Shown: positions 28,900 through 37,241 of the stretch, piece by piece
How positions within the stretch are numbered: position 1 is the first letter of the stretch
Layout: every line of letters begins with the position of its first letter
Assembly (NCBI RefSeq): GCF_014189455.1
Contig: NZ_CP050298.1
Span: 62,001 to 126,000, forward strand
Reading direction: 5' to 3'
Origin: Mesorhizobium huakuii
Lineage (GTDB): Bacteria; Pseudomonadota; Alphaproteobacteria; Rhizobiales; Rhizobiaceae
Length of the DNA stretch: 64,000 nt
The notes under the pieces: model-generated
What the model saw: only the letters and a program-made list of their open reading frames with translations
Told to the model about the DNA's origin: nothing
The model's database searches: none
Program-made: the position numbers and the translations under genes

Positions 28900-29569
28900 C
28901 ACACCCGCTCCTGCCAGACGGTCAGCCGGCGCTCGATCACCTGCAGGATGCGGTCCATGGCAAGGCCGAGGATGCCGATAGTGATCAGGCTGACGAAGAT
29001 GGCCGGCAGGTCGTAGTAGAGCTGTGCCTGCTGCATGCGGAAACCGAGGCCGGTCTGCGCGGCGATCAGCTCGGCCGCGACCAGCGTCGCCCAGGCCGAT
29101 CCGAGCCCGATGCGCATGCCGACCAGGATGAACGGCGTCGAGGCGGGAATGATGACGAGCAGGAAGATCGTCATGTCCCGGGCGCTGATCGCCAGCGGAA
29201 TGATGGCTAGCGGCGGGATCATGCGGAAGACTGCAGGTAGGGCTCGATGAGCGGACGCGCGACCTTGTACCAGCCCATGACGAAGCCGACCGGGATCGCC
29301 AGGATCACGCCGAGCAGGAAGCCAGTCAGTACCCGCGCCAGGCTGGATAGGATGTCGGTGGCGAGCTGCCCGCTGGCGATGACATCAGCAAACCTTGCCG
29401 CGACCTGTGGCGGCGGCGGCAGGCCCACTGCGCCTCCCGCCGTCAGCGCACACCAGATGGCGATGCCGGCGACGAGCCCGCAAAGATTGAGCGCAAGGCC
29501 GGCATAGTCGGTGCCGTGGCCCTCCTGCGGCCCGCCACTGGCGCGCGTCGCTTTCGCCGCCTCGCTCAT
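28899..29569 (-). pseudogene. ABC transporter permease (SsuC/TauC type), frameshifted and internally deleted
   Basis: N-terminal half (29569-29219) has TM segments such as LVAGIAIWCALTAGG and [20 protein letters not shown]. The second half (29222-28899) is in another frame after loss of one T near 29229. A loop of ~45 residues between PLAIIPLAI and the EAA-like [20 protein letters not shown] also appears to be missing. It was the membrane subunit of a sulfonate/taurine-type importer; not functional. Confidence 0.75.
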
Positions 29570-29850
29570 CGCGACATCCCCGAATAGAAGAACTGGTCGA
29601 GCGCCGCTGCGGAAGCACCGATGGCGCCGGCGCCGGGGCCAAGGCTAGACCGCTCGATCCGAAGCACATCGCGCATCGGCGGCAGGACGCCGGCCCGGAT
29701 GTGGTCGATGAAGCTTTCCGGGGCCTCGGCCAGGTGGCCGCCAAAGACGATCAGGTCCGGATTGAGCAGGTTGGTTGCGGTGGCAATTGCCGTCGTTAGG
29801 TGCCGGAGGGCTGCATCCCACACCTGCGGGTGCTTTTCCACCGCGGCAAG
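29566..29850 (-). pseudogene. ROK-family sugar kinase/regulator, C-terminal fragment
   Basis: The stretch TAIATATNLLNPDLIVFGGH and the GAIGASAAAL end are typical of ROK (NagC/XylR-like) proteins. Only ~91 codons remain. Its 5' side is fused directly to the end of the phasin gene at ~29851. It overlaps the permease start by 4 bases, so it was the first gene of that transport operon. Confidence 0.7.
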
Positions 29851-29859
29851 CCGGGACGG

Positions 29860-30315
29860 TCAGGCCGCCTTTACGTCGGTCAGCGCCTTCTCCAAGGCGT
29901 CCTTGATCGGTTTGGTGACGTCGGCCACCCCCTTGGTGCTGAGTGCCTGGAATTCCTTGGCCTGCTCCACACACATTTCGACCCGCTTGCGCAAGAAGTT
30001 CGACTGCAGCGCGATAACTTGCGACGGCAACTTCGCGCCAACCAACGCCTGTAGATGAGAGAGGTCTGCCTCGGCGTTGGCCCGCAATGCACCCATCGTC
30101 TTCAACGACAGCTCGTTACTGACCGCTTTTGTGTTTTCGAAGATGGACTTGAGCATTTTCTGGGCGTCTTCAGCACCCGACGCGAATTTGACGAGAGCTC
30201 CTGTCGACAGCTCGCCCACCTTTTCGGCGACTACACGCAGCTGATCGGCGGCTTTGGCAGGGTCTAATGCCGGGAAGTGGACTGTTTCGATGTCTTGATC
30301 TTCGGTCTTGGCCAT
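29860..30315 (-). CDS. phaP-like: Phasin-family protein
   Basis: 151 residues from MAKTEDQDIETVHFP (ATG at 30315, AGAAGGA upstream), all helical with no signal peptide. Core blocks: QLRVVAEKVGELSTGALVK, SLKTMGALRANAEADLSH, LRKRVEMCVEQAKEFQAL, KPIKDALEKAL. Phasins bind the surface of polyhydroxyalkanoate granules. A second phasin lies 189 bases upstream on the same strand and a decayed relative is at 16023-16480. No PHA synthase is in the window. Confidence 0.82.
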   Translation of the reverse strand: MAKTEDQDIETVHFPALDPAKAADQLRVVAEKVGELSTGALVKFASGAEDAQKMLKSIFENTKAVSNELSLKTMGALRANAEADLSHLQALVGAKLPSQVIALQSNFLRKRVEMCVEQAKEFQALSTKGVADVTKPIKDALEKALTDVKAA

Positions 30316-30503
30316 TTCGTTATCCTTCTGGTCGACGATCTCTCTGATGTGCGTATGCTCATTTTGCATTGCACGCCCCGCCTGACGAAGCAGGTCGCAT
30401 CGCATTCCAGGCGGAACGTCGCCGTCATGGGAACGGTGCGGTCACTGCGGTCCCCGTGTCAGCGGGCCGTGCTGACACGCGGGGTATTCGGTCGCTTGAA
30501 CGA

Positions 30504-30959
30504 TCAGGCGACCTTGAGATCCCTGAGCGTATTCTCGAAGGCGTCCTTTACTGGTTTGGAAACGTCGGTGACCGCCTTGGTGGTGAGCGCCTGGATGTCC
30601 TTGGCTTGCGCGACACTCATTTCGACGCGCTTGCGTAGGAAGGTCGTCTGCAGCTCGATTACCTCGGACAGCGACTTCGCGCCGACCAGAGTTTCAAGAT
30701 GTGAAAAGTCGGCTTCGGCATTGGCGCGCAGCGCGGCAAGCATCTTCAGTGACAGTTCATTGCCGACCGATTTGGCAGTTTCGAAGGTCGACTGAAGCGC
30801 CTTCTGGGTATCTTCAGCGCTCGACTGGAATTTGGCAAGCACTTCCTTTGACTGCTCGACCCCCTTTTCGGCGACAACGCGGAACTGATCGGTGGCCTTG
30901 CCAGGGTCGAAGGCCCGGAATTCGACGGTTTCGCTCGGCTTGTCTGCGGTCTTGGACAT
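30504..30959 (-). CDS. phaP-like: Phasin-family protein, second copy
   Basis: 151 residues from MSKTADKPSETVEFRAFDPG. Same helical plan as 29860-30315, but diverged (about half identical by eye), so an older duplication. Key blocks: DQFRVVAEKGVEQSKEVLAK, LSLKMLAALRANAEADFSHL, FLRKRVEMSVAQAKDIQALT. The spacing and same orientation suggest the two may be co-expressed; no terminator is obvious between them. Confidence 0.82.
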   Translation of the reverse strand: MSKTADKPSETVEFRAFDPGKATDQFRVVAEKGVEQSKEVLAKFQSSAEDTQKALQSTFETAKSVGNELSLKMLAALRANAEADFSHLETLVGAKSLSEVIELQTTFLRKRVEMSVAQAKDIQALTTKAVTDVSKPVKDAFENTLRDLKVA

Positions 30960-31004
30960 TTTCTGATCCCTCTGGTTGGCGATGGTTTGTTGCCTGCGAT
31001 GCAT

Positions 31005-31404
31005 GCGGGTCGATTAAGCTGCCTTCTGTGGATTTCCAGTGCTCGTCATCGGCCGGACATGGAGTTGTTCGGACCTGTTCGACCCATCTCTGCAATAGAG
31101 CGGAATTCGGTCGCCGGCTTGCCGGTTTGACCGAATGGCTATCCGGTCGTCGCGGTCATTATTGTTTTAGGCTTGGTCATGCCCTTGCATTCCCTCAATG
31201 GTGACGGCTCCGATGCGACCCCACGGCCATGATTTTAACAAGCGCCAATGTTCAATCTACTGGGGAATCTACTGGGGGTCTGGCAATGCTCGCATCCTAG
31301 TCCCTATGATTGCTGGCCTGAGGGCGGCCCGTCATCCGATATGCAACGGTACGAGGGTTAAGCCGGCTGGCCGGCGCAGAGCCTCATGCATGGGAGACGG
31401 GCCA
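31005..31404. other. No gene seen
   Basis: The 400 bases upstream of the phasins hold no convincing coding frame. A short duplication CTACTGGGG(A/G) occurs near 31257-31275. The right part is probably the non-coding left end of the IS110 fragment that follows. Confidence 0.3.
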
Positions 31405-31667
31405 TATGGACCATATCAGATTTGTCGGTTTGATATTCACAAGGAACGGATCTCGGTGGCGGAGAGCAGACGCTCCGGCGCGGTGGACTATCTCGGCGAG
31501 ATTGCCAATGATGCTGATACCATCAGCAAGCTGTGCGACCGTCTCGGACGGTCCGGCAAGCCGCTGGCGTTTGCTATGAGGCCGGCCCGTGCGGCTATGG
31601 CGTTCATCGCCAACTCACGCGCCTCGGCCATCGGTGCGACGTGGTGGCGCCGTCGTTGATTCCGCCG
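31405..31667 (+). pseudogene. IS110-family transposase, N-terminal fragment
   Basis: MDHIRFVGL followed (after a one-base loss) by DIHKERISVAESRRSGAV is the DEDD-domain start of an IS110 transposase. A second frame slip lies near 31575. It is cut by IS6 element B at 31668. It differs from the two intact IS110 genes in the window. Confidence 0.75.
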
Positions 31668-32478
31668 GGCGCTGTCACGTTGTTTCAGCGTTAACGGATT
31701 GACGATAGGCACCGGGCATGTCTGAAGCGAGCTGCCGCCCGCTACAACAACCATCGCTTTCCGACCGAGATCATTGCGCACGCCGTTTGGCTCTATTACC
31801 GATTTCCCTTGAGCCTGGGCCATGTCGAGGAGATGCTGCTGGAGCGTGGGATCGTGGTTTCGTATGAGACGATCCGCCGCTGGGGCCGCAGATATGGACC
31901 CGACTATGCCCGTCGCATCCGCCGGAAGCCGCCGTCGAAGGATGACATTTGGCCTCTTGATGAGGTCGCGGTAAGCATCAATGGCAGGCGACGCTGGTTG
32001 TGGCGCGCTGTCGACCAGGACGGCTACGTGCTCGATGAGATCGTCCAGACCCGCCGCAACACCAAGGCTGCCCGGCGCTTGCTGACCCGGTTGTTGAAGA
32101 AGCAGGGGAGCACTCCGAAGCGGATGGTCACGGACAGGCTGCGCTCCTACGGCGCGGCGAAACGCCAAGTCATGGCGAATGTCGAGCATCGTTCGCACAA
32201 AGGCCTTAACAACCGGGCGGAGAATTCTCATGTGCCGTTTCGCAAACGGGAGCGGATGCGGCAGGGCTTCCGGTCGATTGGCTCATTGCAGCACTTTGTG
32301 TCGGTCTTCTCCGCCCTCCGCAATCTCTTCGTTCCAGCCTGCACAAACTGCTCTGCCTCCCAAATCCGCAATCATCGCCTTCAAGCCATCGCCGAATGGA
32401 AAGCCGCTGCCGGCATCACTGCCTGAACGGCATCTCACCGCGTTACACTCGCCGCCCTTTAGACAACGTGACAGCCCC
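31668..32478 (+). mobile_element. IS6-family element B, defective
   Basis: ~811 bp with ends GGCGCTGTCACGTTGTTTC on the left and, read inward from the right, GGGGCTGTCACGTTGTC. Inserted into a partial duplicate of the S46 peptidase gene. Terminal fragments of the same element lie at 27704-27814 and 47280-47435. Confidence 0.85.
31718..32426 (+). pseudogene. IS6-family transposase, frameshift near the start
   Basis: Full-length apart from four extra bases after MSEA, which throw the first ~30 codons out of frame. The rest is open from 31809 to 32426: WPLDEVAVSINGRRRWL (Asp), MVTDRLRSYGAAKRQ (Asp), HKGLNNRAENSH (Glu). A protein starting at the internal Met/Val would lack the N-terminal HTH. 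Confidence 0.82.
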
Positions 32479-32659
32479 TGCCAGTGTCCAGACGGCGCAG
32501 CTGGGCGGGATCGAGCTGGAGCCCATCCGCGCGCATGGCCGCGCCCACTTCCGTAATCTGGCCCGGCATCCACATACCTTCGTGCGCCGACGTAGCGCTG
32601 ACCTTCCAGAGCAAGGCGATGGCAGTTGCTTGGGCCAAACATTTCAAATTCGAGTTCAT
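32479..32659 (-). pseudogene. S46 peptidase, duplicated 5' end
   Basis: The first ~60 codons (MNSNLKCLAQATAIALLWKV...) match the intact gene at 19826 with a few substitutions, and the similarity continues upstream to about 32945. IS6 element B cuts the gene after LRRLDTG. Hence a segment of ~470 bp exists twice, 13 kb apart and in opposite orientation. Confidence 0.85.
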
Positions 32660-32945
32660 GCTGATCTCGCTTTCATCCTGCTTCCTGTTCTACGCAGACT
32701 GGCTCGATGACTACCGGGATGGCCGGCGTGCGCCAGCGCCCGCGCGGCTGCCCACCCCGTGAAGACTGAGGGACCGTTAACGCAAAGAATCCGGATGACG
32801 CTCACCTCTCATCTCATTGTATCGGTTGCGTGCAACGTTTGCGGATCATCTGCTGCACTAATCATGCCAAAGGAATAAAACCTTCAATTCCAACGTGGCG
32901 AGCTGCCCCATCTCCGACATCATCGTAAACCCGACACTGTCGTCC

Positions 32946-33353
32946 GCAGTAGCCATGAAGCGCTGCTACCAACGGTTGTGGCGGAGCCATCGTCGTCCTG
33001 GCGGCGACACACCCGCTGCCCGGAAGGGCAGGTCGCGCTGCTCGCTGAACCAAAACTCGACTGTGTCACCGACAGTGTCGATGGCGCGATAGAGATACAT
33101 CCACTGGCCGCGGACCTTGATGTAGGTCTCGTCGACATGCCATTTGCCGGTCACGCTACGCTTGCGCCGGTTGAAACGCTCGAGCAACAAGGGCGAGAAA
33201 CGAACCGTCCAGCGGTGGATGGTCGTGTGATCGACCGTAATGCCCGCGCTCGGCCATCACCTCCTCAAGATCATGCAGGCTCAGATTGTACGCCAGGTAC
33301 CAGCGCACGCACAGCAGGATCACGGATTGGTCGAACTGGCCGCCTTTGAACAT
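32946..33353 (-). mobile_element. IS6-family element C, 5' fragment
   Basis: Starts MFKGGQFDQSVILLCVRWYL at 33353 and continues KWHVDETYIKVRGQWMYLYR. Frameshifts occur near 33247 (extra G) and after SEQRDLP. It is cut at ~32946. Part of the same type of element recurs at 40993. Confidence 0.8.
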
Positions 33354-33394
33354 TGCAACCTCCGAAATGATCGAAGGCTCCTTGCCACTCGCGA

Positions 33395-33529
33395 GTAACA
33401 AAAACGTTGCAACACATCCACTGCGAGCGGCGCAGAGCACGACGCACGATCACGGCTCCATCTTCATATCCCATGAACCTGAAAAACGGATTTGGCCAAA
33501 TCAAGCCCGACTGTGGTAATATTCTTCAT
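33395..33529 (-). pseudogene. IS110-family transposase, short N-terminal fragment
   Basis: The minus-strand start MKNITTVGLDLAKSVFQVHG at 33529 is the classic IS110 opening. One base is lost soon after, and the gene is cut by element C. 33530-33733 holds no gene and is probably the left non-coding end of the next IS110. Confidence 0.7.
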
Positions 33530-33733
33530 GGAGCGGTCCTTCTGCTTTGTGGCGTTTCACGACCACGTTGGGCACTTTTGATGCCGTTCGGGAAGGGCCT
33601 TCCACATGGGGTAATCGCGGGAGCGAGTTGCCCTAGAAATCAATCGTAGTCTTGGAGGGTGGCTGTTCCCCGATAGGATGGAAATACGGGCTCACGGCTG
33701 ACGCCGGGCCCAAACATCGAATGGAGAACAGCC

Positions 33734-34759
33734 ATGGAAGAATATATCGGTCTCGATGTGTCGATGAAAGAGACGGCAGTTTCGATCCGCCGTGAAGGCG
33801 AACGGATCTGGCGCGGGAAGTGCGCATCTGATCCCAACATCATTGCCGAGCTTGTCCGTAAGCGGGCGCCAGCTGTAAAACGAGTGGTGTTCGAAACGGG
33901 GCCTCTCTCCGTATGGTTCTATCATGCGCTACGCGCCAAGGGATTACCGGCAATCTGCATCGATGCCCGTCACGCCAAAGCTGCGCTCGATATGGCGGCG
34001 AATAAGACGGATGCGAATGATGCCGATGGTTTGGCGCAGCTTGCAGAAGTCGGGTTCTTTCGCGAGGTGCGCGTGAAAGGTTTCGACAGCATGTTGACCC
34101 GGACGCTCGTGTCGGCTCGCACCCGGCTGGTCCGAATCACCACCGAGCTTTCAAACCAGATCCGGGGGCTCATGAAGACATTCGGGTTGCTCGTTCCTGC
34201 AGGTAAGGGAACCACATTCGAGAAGAACGTTCGGGGCCTTCTTATCGATCACAAGGAACTTGCTCTTATCGTGCTGCCGATGTTGGAAGCCTGGCGCGGG
34301 ATACGGATTCGTGCCGCCGAGCTTGGGCGCCAGCTCGTCGCAGATGCACGTCAGAGCCAGGCATGCCGCATACTCATGTCGATCCCTGGCATCGGCGCCA
34401 TCACCGCAACCTCCTTCGCCACTGCCATTGAAGATCCGGGCAACTTCAAGAAGTCCCGATCTGTTGGCGCCTGGATCGGCCTGACGACGCGCCGCTACCA
34501 ATCCGGAGAAGTCGATTATGACGGCCATATATCCCGACGCGGTGACCGCCATTTGCGAGGGCTTCTCTACGAAGCAGCGTCGGTCATTCTGACGCGTAGC
34601 ACGACCGAGAGCACCCTGCGGACATGGGGCCTCAAGCTCCGCGAGAGGATCGGCTTCAAACGCGCGGCCGTTGCCGTAGCGCGCAAACTGGCGGTCACGA
34701 TGCATGCGATGCTCAAGACTGGCGAGCTCTTTGATCGGAACGCAGGAGCAACAACATGA
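33734..34759 (+). CDS. IS110-family transposase (DEDD recombinase)
   Basis: 341 residues, intact. The RuvC-like domain starts EYIGLDVSMKETAVSI, with KTDANDADGLAQLA. Transposase_20 contains MSIPGIGAITATSFATAI and the catalytic Ser region TTRRYQSGEVDYDG. It is distinct from the copy at 13742, so two different IS110 elements are present. Non-coding DNA on both sides (33530-33733; 34760-35177) should include the bridge-RNA region and ends, which I could not define by eye. Confidence 0.9.
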   Translation: MEEYIGLDVSMKETAVSIRREGERIWRGKCASDPNIIAELVRKRAPAVKRVVFETGPLSVWFYHALRAKGLPAICIDARHAKAALDMAANKTDANDADGLAQLAEVGFFREVRVKGFDSMLTRTLVSARTRLVRITTELSNQIRGLMKTFGLLVPAGKGTTFEKNVRGLLIDHKELALIVLPMLEAWRGIRIRAAELGRQLVADARQSQACRILMSIPGIGAITATSFATAIEDPGNFKKSRSVGAWIGLTTRRYQSGEVDYDGHISRRGDRHLRGLLYEAASVILTRSTTESTLRTWGLKLRERIGFKRAAVAVARKLAVTMHAMLKTGELFDRNAGATT

Positions 34760-35177
34760 AATTTGCGGATAGCGTTCAGGATCTGAGCGCCTGAGACGTC
34801 CCTGCCGGGACGTGGGGCCGAGCCATTCCGCTGATGGGGTTGCACCGCTGACTCAGCAAAGTGCGTCGTCCACATTGAAGGCTCCTCCCGCGAAGCTCCA
34901 TCATGCGGCGACCGATGTCGACCGCGAAGACAACCGTGTACCCGGCAAACGCATCTCCAAGAACGAAGATACTTGACGTCCCCACGGCGATTAGACAACC
35001 TCATCAGCTTCGGGCCGATTAGGCCAGTAGATTTATGCGCATCATGGCACGATCTACCTTCACTTAGGCGTTACGATTCCTCTCATCATTTGCAGCGCGA
35101 GAAGGGCCGCAGCGTATTACAAAACTGTCGTCACGCCCGAACCGCTTCATTCGCTGGGTATATTGTTCGGCCAGATC
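34760..35177. other. No gene seen
   Basis: About 420 bases between the IS110 gene and the luxI stop, with no credible coding frame. A GACGTCCCTGCCGGGACGTG hairpin-like sequence lies at 34796-34815. Confidence 0.3.
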
Positions 35178-35816
35178 TTAATGCCCGTCCTGGATAAAAG
35201 GTTTCAATGGGCCCCGCCTCACGAGCAGCGTCCGATCGATGCCGAGTAGGCGGCGAACACTTTTCAGCGCCGCGTCATCGACGTGGATGTAGGCCACAAT
35301 GCACATTTCGCCTTCTATTTCCTGGGCGAGGCCGAGCGGCGTGACCTGCCATTTGAGAACTTGGTGATGCGACATGAAACAGGTTTCCTGGATGCCTCCG
35401 ATGGCAGAGAGCCCTTCTTCGACAGCGAATTCCATCACCGCGCAGCACAATTCGGTGAGAGTGCCGCGACGGGACACACTGCGCTTGGATGGCACAACGT
35501 AGGTGCGGGTCCATTCCGCCCAATCGGATCGGCACGGAACCCCGGTGCGCTCGCACATCTGTGGAAACATCTTGGAGACCAGATGAGGCTGACTGGTCGG
35601 TATCAGCCTGGCCGATGTAACCACGTCGCCGTCCTCAATTCCCAGGATGTACGTTGCAGCATTCGTGTCGAACTCATCGGTTTCCCGGCCATCAGGGCTT
35701 TCTGGCCGCCATCTTTTTTGGTTGACGAAAATATCATGTCGCCAGCGCAGAAACTGGTCGAATTCGTGCGCATACAGGTGTTTGTTCTCGCTCGTAACAA
35801 CGTGCGCTTGAATCAT
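35178..35816 (-). CDS. luxI-like: LuxI-family acyl-homoserine-lactone synthase
   Basis: 212 residues. The family's invariant residues are seen: Arg/Phe/Trp in QFLRWRHDIFVNQKRW, EFDTNAATYILG (Asp), TSARLIPTSQPHLVSKMFP (Arg), and E in DWAEWTRTYVVPSKRS. The enzyme couples an acyl chain from acyl-ACP to S-adenosylmethionine, making a diffusible quorum signal. The luxR-like gene lies 80 bases upstream on the same strand, so they probably form one unit. Acyl-chain specificity cannot be read from sequence. A RhiA-like target gene is at 3414-4110. Confidence 0.9.
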   Translation of the reverse strand: MIQAHVVTSENKHLYAHEFDQFLRWRHDIFVNQKRWRPESPDGRETDEFDTNAATYILGIEDGDVVTSARLIPTSQPHLVSKMFPQMCERTGVPCRSDWAEWTRTYVVPSKRSVSRRGTLTELCCAVMEFAVEEGLSAIGGIQETCFMSHHQVLKWQVTPLGLAQEIEGEMCIVAYIHVDDAALKSVRRLLGIDRTLLVRRGPLKPFIQDGH

Positions 35817-35896
35817 CGCCGTTCTCTCCGCTTTCTAGCAAGAAAGTTACGATTCGTGCGCCAGTCGTCACCCGCGACAAGTACGGGTTGACAAAT

Positions 35897-36616
35897 TCAA
35901 GGGTGTATTATCCCCCGTCTTATGGCCTCAACAATTGCTTGAATGGTTTTGGCAACGCCGAATTTTTTGCGAGTCGATTGGAGGTGCCACTCCACCGTTC
36001 TCTCCGCCAAGCCGAGTATCTCAGATATTTCCCAGGCGGATTTGCCAAGGGCCGCCCAATACAGCATCTCTTTTTCCCGCTGTGTAATTGTTGGGCCGTG
36101 AGGCGGCTCATCATCCTTTTCTGCCAAAGACTGCCCCGCGTACATTGCCATGGCAACAAGCCGTTTCTTTTGACGGTCTGAAATGTCGCATCGGTTGCCC
36201 GGCGATGCAAAAGACATGACGGATCGCCCGTGATGGAGGCTGAGCATCGGAACGGCAAATCCGCTGCGCATGCCGAATTCTCGCGCTTCACCCTGCACCG
36301 CACTCGATTGTTTAGTTGCGGAAAACCTTTCTGGAATGTCAGCCCAAAAGAAAGGTTTCAGTGTGCGAGCGGCAAAGATGCTGACCCCGTCGACAGCCGC
36401 GTGATTGGCACTGACATACCGTTCGAACCAAGCCACAGGCCAACCGTTCAGCTCCACCATCGAAGCCAATTTTCGACTATCGACGGGAACCCCACTAAAA
36501 ATCAGATGATCGAAGCCCAGCACTTTCACCGTCGAAAGAAGGTCGTCCAGAAGGCTTTTTGATCGCCGATGAGATTCGCAGCGTTCAATGAAATCGAAGG
36601 CGTCGGTGTCTTCCAT
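35897..36616 (-). CDS. luxR-like: LuxR-family quorum-sensing regulator
   Basis: 239 residues. The N-terminal autoinducer-binding domain (~10-165) has the conserved W/Y/D/W pattern in GWPVAWFERYVSANHAAVDG and PFFWADIP. The C-terminal GerE helix-turn-helix (~175-239) reads ITQREKEMLYWAALGKSAWE, ISEILGLAERTVEWHLQSTR. The frame is intact. No clear 20-bp lux box was found in the 80-base gap before luxI. IS1380 copy 2 starts ~38 bases upstream of its ATG, so its promoter may be altered. Confidence 0.9.
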   Translation of the reverse strand: MEDTDAFDFIERCESHRRSKSLLDDLLSTVKVLGFDHLIFSGVPVDSRKLASMVELNGWPVAWFERYVSANHAAVDGVSIFAARTLKPFFWADIPERFSATKQSSAVQGEAREFGMRSGFAVPMLSLHHGRSVMSFASPGNRCDISDRQKKRLVAMAMYAGQSLAEKDDEPPHGPTITQREKEMLYWAALGKSAWEISEILGLAERTVEWHLQSTRKKFGVAKTIQAIVEAIRRGIIHP

Positions 36617-37241
36617 CGATGACCTATGCCCTAGCCCGAAAAATTCACGGCGGGTTGGCGGATGTGGAGCAAACCGTTGAAATGACGTAGGATTTGGTTG
36701 CTAAAGCCGATCCGAATCATTTCCCGGAGACCACACCCGCCATGAATGATCTTACCCTGCCGCTGAGCGGTTTGTCATCAGTGGGCGGCAAGTCCGTCGT
36801 CGCCCGTTTCGACGGCGGCATGTTGTCCTCCAACTGTGGCGTTCTGGCGCTGGCCGAGGTGGAAAAACGACTGCGGGTGGCCGACCGTCTGGCGCGTTGC
36901 ATCGATGATCCGCGCTGCCCGGACCAGGTCGTCCACAGCCTGGCGGACATGATCGGCTTTCGCATGAAGATGATCGCCGCCGGCTATGAGGATGGCAATG
37001 ACGCCAACCGGCTGCGCTCCGATCCGGTCTTCAAGATGGCCCAGGATGCGCTGCCGTCGGGTCGGGATCTGGCCTCCCAGTCGACGATGTGCAGGCTGGA
37101 GAACCTGCCCGGCGTGCGGGAGCTGGTCGCCATGGGGCGAGCGATGATCGACCTTTACTGCGCCTCCTTCCGGCAGGTGCCGAAGCGGATTGTGCTCGAC
37201 ATCGACGACACGTTGGATCCATTGTCATAATACCCCCTGGT

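Noticed and set aside
35817..35896. lux box upstream of luxI
   Set aside because: No 18-20 bp dyad resembling known lux/tra boxes could be found in the 80-base gap, so no site was called.
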